From: Pogostemon cablin
Lineage: Eukaryota; Streptophyta; Magnoliopsida; Lamiales; Lamiaceae
Assembly (NCBI GenBank): GCA_023678885.1
Contig: CM043013.1
Span: 10,758,791-10,822,790, forward strand
Length of the DNA: 64,000 bases
Direction of reading: 5' to 3'
The notes under the pieces were generated by a model. The model had not been told where the DNA came from, searched no databases, and saw nothing but the letters and a program-made list of their open reading frames with translations. Position numbers and translations under genes: made by a program. Of the stretch, positions 11,026-21,140 are shown piece after piece; the stretch's first letter is position 1, and each line of letters opens with the position of its first letter.

Positions 11026-11077
11026 GTGACTGGCAAGCTATTATAGTTACACTAAGCGTATGAATGAGTACAGCTAG

Positions 11078-11928
11078 TCATGCATTACTTTCTCAAAATT
11101 TTCAAAAGAGTTCAGCTGACTCATCATTATTTTCTCGCACTTTTTTAAATTCCTCAATTATCGTTTTAGTTTATGTCGATGATATTATTATCGGTGACAA
11201 GGAAACAGAAATTCAAGATGTTAAAAACTTTCTCAAATAAACATTTGATATTAAAGATCTTGGCCTTCTTAAGTATTTTCTTGGAATTGAAATAGCTCAC
11301 TCTAAAAAAAGGATTATTCCTTTCCCAAAGGAAGTACACCCTCGATCTTCTTCAAGAAACAAGTAAATTTGGTATTAAGCCTGCTAGCACTCCTATGAAA
11401 ACCAATGCTAAACTTAACTCAGAAGATGGATCTCTTCTTCAAGATGTGGGCATGTACTAATGACTTGTAGGGAAACTTATTTACTTAACTGTTACTCGTC
11501 CTGACATTACATTTTCTGTTAGTGTTGTTAGTCAATTTATGCAGGCACCTCGGACCATTCACCTAGCTACTAATGATCGGATCCTCCAATATCTAAAGTC
11601 AATTCCGGGACAAGGAATTTGGATAAAAACAACAATAATGTAAGCATTCAAGGCTATACAGATTGGGCTGGAAGCTTCGATCGACGATCTACTACCGGCT
11701 TTTGCACTATGTTTGGAGGAAATCTAGTAACCTGGAAAAGAAAAAAGCAAAATGTGGTGGCTCGATCAAGCGCCAAAGCAGAATATCGGGCAATGGCATC
11801 AACTGCTAGTGAACTTACATGGATAAAACTATTACTCGAGGATATGAATATTGAAACCAAATGAGCAATTTAAATGTATTGTGATAACAATGCTGCATGC
11901 CACATAGCATCAAATTCGGTGTTCCACA
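11078..11928 (+). pseudogene. Ty1/copia RT end and RNase H (continued)
   Basis: Copia homology returns with HALLSQNF and the catalytic YVDD (YVDDIIIG, about 11173-11196). It continues with the 'FDIKDLGLLKYFLGIEI' block, a broken stretch, and RNase H: DWAGSFDRRSTTGFC, SSAKAEYRAMA, then CDNNAACHIASN (11619-11926). At least five stops or shifts are present. The frame is cut off near 11928, inside the conserved 'NPVFHERTKH' region, by TRIM-like DNA. Order and divergence fit the element of 1-2919, so these are three pieces of one copia copy. Confidence 0.88.
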
Positions 11929-12430
11929 TAGGTACGTTGGAGAAGGGGGTAGCAGAATCCAAGTTAGACTATGACACCCTTCTTCACTACATAGAAGGTG
12001 TGCAAACTGCCATGCAATCTATTCAATCAACTCTTACAAACACCATACAAGGTTCGCAAATTGCTATGAAAATACAATATGTTGAATCAGCCCTCACAAA
12101 AATGCATGCCATTTTTTTCGGTAGGCGAAAGATGAGCGGATTGCTACGGCTGGGACGCCATCGAGTTTCACCTTGAGGATAAAAGTTGTTACATATCACA
12201 AGTGAAGTTCTAGGCGCTGCTTGAAGGTATCATGAGGATTATTAATTTAATTATTATATTTATATTATAATTTATTTCTTGTTTTGCTTTTAATAAGTCC
12301 AGTAACCTGTTTTAGCTGGCTTTTTATTTAGACCTAGACCTAGTACTTAGGTTTTCGTTAAGTAGTAGTGAAATATAGGAAATCTAGGTAACTGGGTAGG
12401 CTAAGTATTACTTAATATTGATTGCCGTGA
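11929..12430 (+). mobile_element. Truncated TRIM-like element, copy 1
   Basis: The sequence from 'gttggagaagggggtagcag' onward closely matches the interior of the element at 24662-25673. From 12222 it matches that element's LTR (TGAAGGTATCATGAGG.., TTTAGACCTAGACCTAG). The 5' LTR and the start of the interior are missing, because it begins abruptly inside copia. The right LTR fades near 12430 without a clear CA end or target duplication. Confidence 0.7.
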
Positions 12431-12816
12431 CTAAAGAAATTAAGGAACTAAAGAAATTAATCACTAAAACCAACACTAATTATATAAAAACTAGTTAAAG
12501 ATGAATCATATTCTATAGCAATTTCTACGCTAATTAACCAACACCAAACACCATAATCTTTCATCATCCAACTAATTGGTTCCTTGTGAGATAATTGACA
12601 CTATATATTAAGCATCTGCATCTGCATCCATCAGTGATTCAGATTCGTTGGAAACAAGATTATTACCACAGAGATGATGCTATTGCATTTTATCCATGAC
12701 TTATCGATTCCATTATCTTTCATCATCCATCCTTGTGAAATAATTGACACTGTAAATTAAGCATCCACACACTGCATCCAACTTACAATGGATATTAAGT
12801 AAATCTTCCGACTCGT

Positions 12817-12898
12817 ATGGCAGAGGTGGCAATGGGAAGTTGCAGTATCTTTCAACAAGGAAACGGAAAAGAAACACAAAGAGAAGATCAGAAACGAG
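12817..12898 (+). other. Possible first exon (weak)
   Basis: An ATG at 12817 opens 27 codons with balanced composition (MAEVAMGSCSIFQQGNGKE..). It ends at CGAG/GTATGA, a plausible plant splice donor. No downstream exon was found and no family is recognised, so it may be chance or a relic. Confidence 0.15.
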
Positions 12899-14461
12899 GT
12901 ATGAATGCCCTGCTTATTTATGAAGTTGGACTTATACTATCTTAAACCTATTATGCGTGAGGAGTCAGTCAGTTTTTGTTCAACATTTACATAGCAGGAT
13001 GTTTTTGAATTGTGGTTGAAGATCTGTGTAAGATATAGTAGCAGCGAATGCTGTTCGGATAACCATATTAGTGGTGTGCTTTAATTCTATGATTATTTGA
13101 TTGAAGGAAGCAAATGCGCGTCTTCAATTTGCTTTCATTATGTATGTTGGATGTTTATGCTTTTAAATATATATATGGAGATATATTTAGAATAATTAAT
13201 TTAATAATGTTTTGATTTGTTTTTTTTCATATTTAGAATAATTAAGTATTAATGTTTTGATTAGTTTTTTTTAATATAGTTTTATCATTAATGTAATAGA
13301 TTTTGTTATTATCTATTTATAGGTGTTCTTATTACTGTATGAGGGAGTTGAATTTGATTAATGAAAATTAGAGTTTTCTCATAGCCTCTTTTACGATATT
13401 CTATCAGAATCAACGTGAGTTGTCTATTTTCTAGTACTTTTTAAGAATAATGAATTATAGAGTTATTTCTATGTATTATTATATTTAATACGCTCTTGTT
13501 GCATCAAGTGTCTCCGTTACATCGTTTTGTTCATGTGTATACATGTCGTTTATTTCTATTGTAGCTAAAATATTTCTACTATAGCTAAATTATGTCATAT
13601 CCAAGCGTATAAACTTGTCCAAACCTTTGGTATAATCTTGACAACAAAATGGCAACCAGGAAAAAAAATATTGGGTACTGACATCTAATTATAAACATAC
13701 TCGTCTCGATAAGTAACACACGTATTTTTTATGTGTAGAGATTAGGAAAAATTAATGTTTATGTTTAAATATGTGTAAAATTTTGTGACATGTGTAAAAT
13801 GTGAGTATTTTAAATAATTTAATGAAAAATATATATATTAATGAGAGTATTTTTACTATTTAAAAAAATGTATATAAGTGTTGAGATGAATAAAAAAAAG
13901 TATGAAATAATTAAAGGAATGTTTGAGGTAGTAATTGATATTTAAAATTGAAAAATAATAAATTAACACTCCAAAATTATAATTACAGTTGAAATCATTG
14001 AATTTTTATTTGTAATAAGTGATTTAAGATATTATTATTATAAAATTATAGTATAAATTTATAAAAATGGTAATGCATTGAATATAAATTTATATTCAAC
14101 TTAATAATTTGGGGATACAAACACATTTATATACAAATATTTATAAATACATATATATAATTTATTAATTTATTAATTATTTTTTAATTTTAGGGGTGGG
14201 GTTTGGGTACAGTTGTAACCGTTGCCAATACATTATTGGCGCCGACCACTTTTTCCTAGTTGAACCATTGCTTTTGACATTTATTGGAGTTTAGTTTACC
14301 GCCGGCATTTTCTAGGTTACCAAAATCTTTTTATTTAGCATCATTACTAAATGAAATAATATTACTTGCTCCACAGTTATCATCTAATAAATTTTGTGTT
14401 CTTCAATATCCTTTTCTTATTATCTACCCAGTTCCTATCATTATTATTGATCCCTTCATTT

Positions 14462-14597
14462 GTAGGGATAATTATACGAATTGATCCCTTTTAATTTGTG
14501 CATGATTGATATTTGTACACGATTGATTTGTAGGGATAATTATACGAATTGATCCCTTTTAATTTGTGCATGATTGATTTGATTATAGATGATTGAT
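14462..14597. repeat. 68-bp tandem duplication
   Basis: Two units start at 14462 and 14530. They share 'gtagggataattatacgaa' and 'ttgatcccttttaatttgtg', then diverge slightly around GATTGATTTG. Confidence 0.85.
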
Positions 14598-15237
14598 TTG
14601 ATTATAGGACCAACGAGTTGGAAAGAAGGTAATTTCATAAATCACACAAAAATTATTTTACATCTGTTGTCTTTTATTTGTGCTCTCACACTCTCTTACT
14701 TTATATTTTGTGACTCTTATTTAGCACTCACAATTTAAACTTTATGTATTTTTACACACTGCATGAACACTAATCCACAATTTATTTATAGTGATCCTTG
14801 GTCGGTGGTCAAGGCTTCCTCTTAAGAGGTAGAATTTTCTAGTTTAAACTATACGCTAACTATTAAAATAATCCTAGTCTAGAATACTCCTAATAATCAC
14901 TTTAGAAGATTACAATAGCATATCAATTTCTAGAATATTAATTAACTATGATTCTCTTCAAGTTTAGAAGCTTCCATATAGCAATTAACATCTGCTAATT
15001 ATCTAATAAAATCACAATTTCCATTTGTAGATATCTCTTCACTGTTCTCGAAGCTTCGGGAATTATCCATATTATTCTAGTTGGTGTTGTAATTCATTCA
15101 TGATTATGAAACACAAAAATGATTCCACAAATTTTACAAGAAACCATACTAATGTAAACACAAAAATATTCCTCATCTTGCTGTTGAACTCAACACCGAC
15201 AAGATTAAAGACAGGATGGTTCTAAGTTATCAATTTC

Positions 15238-15326
15238 TTCATCATTTCTTTAGTTGTTTTATAGAAAATGTTATTTTCATTATTAACTATACTGTCAAAT
15301 TTTGTTCATCACCTTGGTTATATTTT
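15238..15326 (+). repeat. Direct repeat flanking the pararetrovirus, left copy
   Basis: About 85 bp ('ttagttgttttata', 'gttattttcatt', 'ttgttcat') recur in the same orientation at 23587-23672, with about 10 percent differences and small indels. The two copies bracket the pararetrovirus at distances of roughly 285 and 400 bp. Confidence 0.75.
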
Positions 15327-15610
15327 TTAGGGTAATTGCTAAAAATATACAAAATGAAGATGTCAAAATCAATTTTGCCTATCTTTTAAAAAAGTTATCA
15401 ATTTTATTAATTTGCCAAATTTCGGACGATTTTGCCATCGAAAAAAAAATTGAAAAGTCAGACTGGTCAATCGGTCAAACAGACCAACTGGTCAAAACTT
15501 TTTCATGTCGGTATCCATGTAGGTGACTATATCGGTAACAATGTAGGTAATCATGTAGGTATACAACTTCATTTCAACTTAATTTTTCTCATATTCCTCA
15601 CGCTTCAAAA

Positions 15611-15628
15611 TGGTATCAGAGCCTAGGT
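15611..15628 (+). other. tRNA-Met primer-binding site
   Basis: TGGTATCAGAGCCTAGGT. The first 12 bases match the initiator tRNA-Met complement used by caulimovirids. ORF 1 starts 71 bp after it, and no LTR precedes it. Confidence 0.8.
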
Positions 15629-15698
15629 TTATTTATTTATGAATGAAAAAATTATTATAAACTTATATCACTTAACGAGAGGAGAGTTTCAGAGAAAT

Positions 15699-16055
15699 AT
15701 GGATCCGAACGAAAGTTCGACATCCGAGAGTGACAGGACTATCAGCACTGTTCAAAGTTGGAGCAACAGAGACTTCTGGCCCATTGGATATGATGAGACA
15801 AGCAGCTCTATACAATAATACTATAATGTGTTGTATAGATAATACGCAGAGAAAGAATACGAGGATGCCGATCGATTTTGGGATAATCTCGATCGAAGAT
15901 GGAAACTGGTGGACGCCCGGGCTAACCACACCAAAGAAGAACACCTGGAGGATATCTGTCAGGATCAAATAAGATACTCCAAGGAAGTTCCAAGGAACAT
16001 AGTGGAAATCCGAAGTTTCACCGAGATCCATGGAAGGATCCCCAAACAAGAATAA
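15699..16055 (+). pseudogene. Pararetrovirus ORF 1 (small, unknown role), two stops
   Basis: The frame starts at ATG 15699 and runs 118 codons to TAA at 16053-16055, broken by in-frame TAAs at about 15813 and 15840. It is rich in Ser, Asp, Glu and Trp/Tyr. Two small ORFs before the structural genes recall the badnavirus and tungrovirus plan, where ORF 1 is a small protein of unclear function. The last base of its stop codon is the first base of the next ORF's ATG (TAATG), a coupling typical of leaky scanning. Homology to a named ORF 1 family is not established. Confidence 0.55.
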
Positions 16056-16408
16056 TGGAGGATACGACCAAACCAGGGTCCAAGAAAAATTTGCAAGCCC
16101 TACCACTTTATACATTGGACAGAATGACAGAGTGGAAGGAGATCGAGGCAGATAACTCTAAGATGAACCAAGATCTTAGAGAATTGCAGAATACGGTGAG
16201 ATTATTTGGAGAATATTGCCAAAGCATGTCCAAGACAATGTTCGAGATCAGCCTTAAGATGGACAAGGTGGAGAAATTGCAGAACAAGCAACTCGACCTC
16301 ATCATGAAATTGATTGAACAAGTAAAATCCTTGGAAACCAATGTGACAGGAAAAAGGCCAGGTGGAAGATTACCACTAATCTTCGGAATAGAACCCCTTT
16401 TACACTAA
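16055..16408 (+). CDS. Pararetrovirus ORF 2, coiled-coil virion-associated-like protein
   Basis: An intact frame of 117 codons. Residues about 25-95 show a heptad pattern of hydrophobic residues with Lys/Glu (MNQDLRELQNTVRLFG, LKMDKVEKLQNKQLDLIMKL), so a coiled coil is likely. The C-terminus has a short basic/Gly/Pro stretch (KRPGGRLP). In caulimovirids the small protein of this size and shape is the virion-associated protein, which binds capsids and DNA. That role is inferred from size, coiled coil and position. It is the only viral ORF here without an internal stop, though its C-terminus may be frame-shifted. Host expression is not implied. Confidence 0.55.
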   Translation: MEDTTKPGSKKNLQALPLYTLDRMTEWKEIEADNSKMNQDLRELQNTVRLFGEYCQSMSKTMFEISLKMDKVEKLQNKQLDLIMKLIEQVKSLETNVTGKRPGGRLPLIFGIEPLLH

Positions 16409-16712
16409 AAAAGAAAAACGACGGAGGTCATAAGGCCAAAGTCGGAAAGCGAGAAGAAGATTGCGATCCTTCGAGGAGAATCCATATCCCCGGATAGAAA
16501 GAGCAAATCTTGAAGATGTACGAGATCTATATGAGTCCTTCCAAGGACTATCAATTGTAGATCTAAAAATGAATATTGGATAGGCATCAAGCTCTCAACA
16601 ACAGTCCCAGGCTCATCAGACACAACATGATCGGAGCCAAGATGAAGGAACATCTAGATCACACGGAGTCCATAGACAAGAAGAGACATTCCAACAATCG
16701 GGGAACTTTAAG
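16409..16712 (+). other. Decayed junction between ORF 2 and coat region
   Basis: About 300 bp with Lys/Glu/Ser-rich short frames and many stops. It probably held the N-terminal acidic part of the coat polyprotein or the continuation of ORF 2. No motif is seen. Confidence 0.4.
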
Positions 16713-17795
16713 ATGAAGGCAATTGGAATATCAACAGGAGCAAGCCGAGTTCGAGGATCTAATATACACAACACCCCATATGGTCGGTCTCACCTAGAAC
16801 TGATAAATCCATACGGGTTGATCTTAAACCTCGACGCTCTAGACTTCAAGAATAAAGAAGCCTTGATCGATGAATGGACAAATGCCATGAAGATCGCAAG
16901 AGGTGCATTGGAGCTGGACAAGGAAGGGTTCATACGATTCCTAACTATGAGCCTAGAAGGATCAGTAAAGTGCGCTTGGGAAGTCCTCTCAGACGAACTC
17001 AAGAAAGAGGCCATGGAAGGCGAAGACCTAGGCAATATTGTTGATCGCATGGCCAAGATCTTCAAAATCCACTTCATCGGAGTAGGTTACATCGAAGGAA
17101 TGGAAGAAGAAAAGAAGAAGAAGTATAGGAATGCCCTATACAGTCTGGAACTACTTAACATCTGTCATGTAGATGAGTACATCTAGCTCTTCACAGAGTA
17201 TAGATGGAAATCAAAGATTAAAGAGGAGGAGATATTCCACTTATTCTTTGCCAAGATTCCAAGTCCATAGAGGGAAATACTGATCAAAGAGTATGAACCA
17301 TGCGAGTTGGATTCAATAGCAAGAAGGATGTCTTTCCTCAAAGCCAAAATTGTAGAGTGGTGCCATCAAGCATCACTAAACAAGAACTACAAGAGACTAA
17401 GGGGAATCAACAAGACAGTACCCTTATGTTGCGAGAATAATAATCTTCCAACAATCATTGGAAGAAGCCCAAGGAAGCAGAAAAGGATAAAGAAAAATCA
17501 TCCTTACGCACAAAGAAGCGGAGGATGGAGGTCCAAAAAAACCAAGATCCTTTTGGTCCAAGCAAAAGGCCCGAAGCTATAAATCAGGGCAAAGATCTGG
17601 ACCCTCCAGATGGAGTTCAAGAAGTCAAGCCTCATCCTTAGGATCAAACTTGAGGAGTACAAGAAGTACTCCAACAAGAAAGACATTTCGAAGAGCAGCT
17701 ACACGAGCAAACGAAAGATTCAAAGATTGTAATTGCTGTACTTTCGGAGCCAGAGGGCATATCTCACCAGATTGCCCAGAAAATCAAAAGAGATG
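16713..17795 (+). pseudogene. Pararetrovirus coat protein region with CCHC knuckle
   Basis: The frame from 16713 carries an alpha-rich core of capsid type (LIDEWTNAMKIARGALEL, FIRFLTMSLEGSVKCAWEVL). In-frame TAGs lie at 17184 and 17268, with a stop at 17580. The reading moves to another frame before 17521 and becomes strongly basic and Arg/Ser-rich. It ends with the zinc knuckle C-x-C-C-x(6)-G-H-x(4)-C (17728-17778), the RNA-binding signature of caulimovirid coat proteins. The coat gene here lies upstream of the movement gene. Decay: at least two stops and one frameshift. Confidence 0.75.
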
Positions 17796-17950
17796 AGTGC
17801 GATAGTTCGAGATAACTCCAGAAATGGAGGAAGCTGTTTACTTCCAAGATCTAGTACAGGTATATTAGTTTGAAGATATACCCTCAGACGAGAGCATCTA
17901 CAAAGAAGAATTCTTAAGCCAAGATGAGTCCTCTGAAGATGAGTCGGAGT
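17796..17950 (+). pseudogene. Acidic C-terminal tail of the coat region
   Basis: One frame here reads an Asp/Glu/Ser-rich tail (EEFLSQDESSEDESE near 17908-17950), with one stop at about 17867. Caulimovirid coat precursors commonly have such acidic ends. It lies after the zinc knuckle and before the movement gene. Confidence 0.5.
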
Positions 17951-18764
17951 GAAGAAGAAAGCTTCAGACAGGAGATGCAGAAGGATATGTCAGGATTCTT
18001 TTCCCAGACATCTATTTCTCATAAAACTCTTATGAGAATCATGAAGGAGGATCCAAGGCTCAACCTATACGAAGGATTCACTGTAGGAAAGCTGGATAAA
18101 TTTCTTCCAAGCTTCAAAAAGAGAAAACATAACATCATATACAAGGTGACCAAAGGGAAAATTGCCATTCCAATGGAGCTCACAAGAAATGTGATGGAAA
18201 TGCAGCTAGTTTCGGTAGATGAAATCAAAAGGGAACTCAATAAACTGGGAAGGAATGGATAAAATCATGTTCTGGATCCATATCGGAGTAATCCGGATCC
18301 TCATCAAAGCAACTTTCAAAGAAGGTATCGATACACCAATCGATATTGCAATCTTTGATAAAAGGATCAAGAATATAAGAGAGGCATTCTTGGGAGGAAT
18401 ATTAGGAAACCTGTATGCAGGCAAGGTGGTATCCTACATCTACCCAAGGATTGCCTATAATCTTGCAGACAAAGATTTCAGTAGGGCACTCACCCTTCAT
18501 CAAGATTTCAAATACAAAGATTTGATGAAAGAAGGGAATATGCCTTACTCTATCACTTACAGTATCTCATATGTTCTATCCAATACTCAACATTCGGATT
18601 TATTCAAAATGAAGGAGTATATCGAGATACCAGAAGTGTTTAAAAGAGTAGCCTGCGAAACCAGACGAGAAATAATAGAATTATCACCAATCCACGATAT
18701 GGATTTGCGAATCAAGGATAAACTGGTCTGGAGTAGGCAAGACAGCCTCAGATTCGAAACATAG
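17924..18764 (+). pseudogene. Pararetrovirus movement protein (30K superfamily)
   Basis: Two overlapping open pieces (17924-18262 and 18219-18764) meet with a one-base frame change near 18258. The second holds the family's core: WIHIGVIRILIKATF, then 'GIDTPIDIAIFDKRI', 'LGGILGNLYAGKVVSYIYPR', and 'LTLHQDFKYKDLM..GNMPYSITYSISYVLSN'. This matches the tubule-forming movement proteins of caulimovirids, which open plasmodesmata for cell-to-cell spread. The stop is at 18762. Coding up to the frame change is open, so the gene is nearly complete with a single shift. It is downstream of the coat gene, unlike the movement-then-coat order of badnaviruses. Confidence 0.85.
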
Positions 18765-19130
18765 AAGAATTTCTTTCTAAGAAGACAGAATGATCAGTGA
18801 AAAATAGGGAAAGAGACCTATCGTGGAGGTAATTCAGGAACCAGAAAAGTTCACTACCAAAGGTGAACTAAGATGCCCAGAAAGATTGAAAGAAGTCGAA
18901 GTAATATTCGATATCACTAAAAAGGAAAACTCTATTCCTTGTGATGTCTTGTATTACCTTCAACAGCCAACAACTGGGAGATATCAAGGACAACTCAAAC
19001 TACATTCTGTGCTGGGATTGGAGTTTCTCAAAGATCACAAACCTTGGGAATGACTACAAGATGGAATGGAGTTTACGGTCAAGGAAAAAAGATACAAGGT
19101 CTACTAATAGAGGCTCGGGCTTTTAAGCTA
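18765..19130 (+). pseudogene. Movement-to-protease linker region
   Basis: A clean 76-codon frame (18823-19053) is Glu/Lys-rich with 'YYLQQPTTGRYQGQL'. Its stops and frame differ from the flanking pieces. It probably belongs to the C-terminus of the movement protein or the linker to the protease. No motif supports a specific role. Confidence 0.45.
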
Positions 19131-19650
19131 TGATCCACCCATGGCCACAAGTCCATTCTCGATATATTATATATATCACCATTGAGATGATATATAAGGA
19201 GTATCGTGTACAGTATTTTGCAGCATACATTGATTCAGGAGCCGGCATCTGCACAGTAAAGGAATAGGTCTTCCCGAAAGGCTCAGGCGAAGAACTGCCA
19301 ACAATTCTCGGAAAAGATTTCTCGCAAAGGATACTAATCCTTAACAGAGGAATCAAGCAAGCAGAAATATATTTTCATGATACTGGAGTAGATATTCTGT
19401 TAGAAAATAATTTCCTACAGACATTTAAGTGTTTTATCCAAGAAAACGCAACAAGAAGGTTTATTTTCACAACCTTTTATGAACATAAGATCATCGCACC
19501 AAGACTGCGTAATGTATTTCAAAGAAAAATGCCGATCAAATTTCGCAGCAAGCGTGGTGATGAAGAAAAACTGAGCCATCCAAAGATGAATGATCAAAGG
19601 AAATATGGCGAAGCAGTCCTTCAGATGAGAATCGAGACTAGAGGAAGATA
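19131..19650 (+). pseudogene. Pararetrovirus aspartic protease
   Basis: The active-site motif IDSGAGICT lies near 19230-19256, preceded by a beta-strand-like YRVQYFAAY. The flap/second-half signature VDILLENNFLQTF follows near 19390-19428. An in-frame TAG sits at about 19267 and another TAG ends the segment at 19648. Caulimovirid proteases process the coat and pol polyproteins; the order protease, RT, RNase H is the expected one. Confidence 0.7.
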
Positions 19651-20522
19651 GAAGATAGAGAAATTAAAGGAAAATACAATCCACCTTCTCAAAACAAGCT
19701 TGGGAGGAAATATACAGAGAGACGTCACAATCGAAGAACAAACATCTTTGGAAGACATCAAGAAAAAGATATAGAGAAACTTCAATGAGGACCCTCTAGC
19801 CTGGTGGGATAAAAACGAGCTCAAAGCTTCACTCAAAGTAAAAGAAGGAAAGGAGCATGAGTTCGTGAGGTACAAGTCTATCCTGATAAACCAAGAGGAT
19901 CGAAAGGATATGCAGATAATACTTAAGGAACATCTGGCCCTTAAGTTGATATCACCAGGAGTATCTCCATACAGCAGTCCAGGATTTCTATTTCGAAATC
20001 ATGGAGAAGTCAAGTGGGAAAAGCCGAGACTTATGATCAACTACAATGGGATCAACGACATCTTAGAGTTCGATGGATACTACATACCAAGTAGGGAACA
20101 CTTGGTTAATTGTATCAAGAATGCCAAGGTATTCTCAAAGTTTAATTGCAAATCGGGATTCTACCAGATTATGATGGAAGAAGGAAGCAAGAAGTTCACA
20201 GCCTTCTCCACATCACAAGGCCATTATATCTGGAATGTCATGCCTATGGGTTTAGCAAACGCTCCCCAGATATACCAAAGAAAGATGGATAATCTTTTCA
20301 AAGATTATTTCTCATTCATATTATGTGGATGACATCCTCATAGCCTCAAAAAAAATGGAGCATTTGGCGCATCTGGAAGTATTTTCAGAGGTATGTCACA
20401 AGGAAGGATTAGTGCTTTCTGAAAAGAAGGCAGTAATTGCAATAAGACAGATTGAATTTCTTGGAGTCGAGATCGATGAGTTCGGAATAATTCAACAAAC
20501 ACATATTGTAGAAAAAGTTTAA
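19651..20522 (+). pseudogene. Pararetrovirus reverse transcriptase
   Basis: RT domains appear in order: 'LISPGVSPYSSPGFLF' with 'KPRLMINYNGIND' (about 19955-20065), 'FSKFNCKSGFYQIMM', 'TAFSTSQGHYIWNVMPMGLANAP', then the catalytic YVDD box (about 20319-20330), and 'GLVLSEKKA..IEFLGVEID'. In the fingers block the usual acidic catalytic residue position reads Asn in 'KFNCKSGF', so one catalytic Asp appears lost. There is one frameshift just before the YVDD box, a TAG near 19771 and a TAA at 20520. RNase H follows in the same frame as the YVDD part. Confidence 0.88.
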
Positions 20523-21140
20523 GGATTTCCTGAAGATTTCAAGGACAAGAAGCAACTCCAAAGCATCTTAGGAGTTGTTAACTTTGCTGGAATGTTCATC
20601 AACAATCTGGCACAATACAGGAAGGTGTTCAGTCATCTGTTGAAAAAAGATGCTGAATTCAAATGGGAGGAATCGCACCGAGCAATGGTTAAACAACTAA
20701 AGGAGGTTTGCAAGAAGCTCCCCAAGTTAGCAATACCAAATGACGAGGATGAACTGGTACTCTACACAGATGTCAGTGACCATTGGTGGACAGCAGTTCT
20801 AACTAAGTCCACACACGAAGGAGAAGTGCCATGCAGATACTGTAGCGGACTCTTTGCGGAGAATGAAGCAAAGAGGTGGCACATCAATGAAAATGAGTTC
20901 TTTGCAGTTCGGAAGGCGTTCAAGAAATGGCAGCTATTTCTCCTCGCGAAGAAATTCATCCTTAAGATTGATAACACAAGCGTCAAAGCCTTTTTTAAAA
21001 ATAAAATCGAATCTAAACCTGAAAAGGCTAGACTACTAAGATGGCAAGCAGAATGCCAATATTATGATTTTAATATTGTCATTTTTAAATCTGTTGATAA
21101 TATTTTGACAGATTTTCTGACGAGAGATGGAAGGAGCTGA
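20523..21140 (+). pseudogene. Pararetrovirus RNase H
   Basis: The segment follows the TAA at 20520 and stays open to TGA at 21138. It has the RT connection (LQSILGVVNFAGMFI), the catalytic LYTDVSDHWWTAVL (D of the first strand), 'NENEFFAVRKAF' (the Glu), and 'LKIDNTSVKAF' with the second Asp. The last residues continue to FLTRDGRS. The domain has full length and its catalytic acids are visible, so apart from the upstream stop it is well preserved. It degrades the RNA strand during viral DNA synthesis. It overlaps the next ORF by 14 bases. Confidence 0.87.

Larger units (their letters stand above)
12431..15237. other. AT-rich non-coding interval
   Basis: No gene is recognised. Contents: a diverged direct repeat of about 75 bp (12551-12630 and 12710-12780, core 'ttgtga.ataattgacact'); a possible first exon at 12817-12898; long AT-rich stretches; and a 68-bp tandem repeat (14462-14597). 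The 66-residue frame at 14284-14484 ends inside that repeat and is not convincing. Confidence 0.5.
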
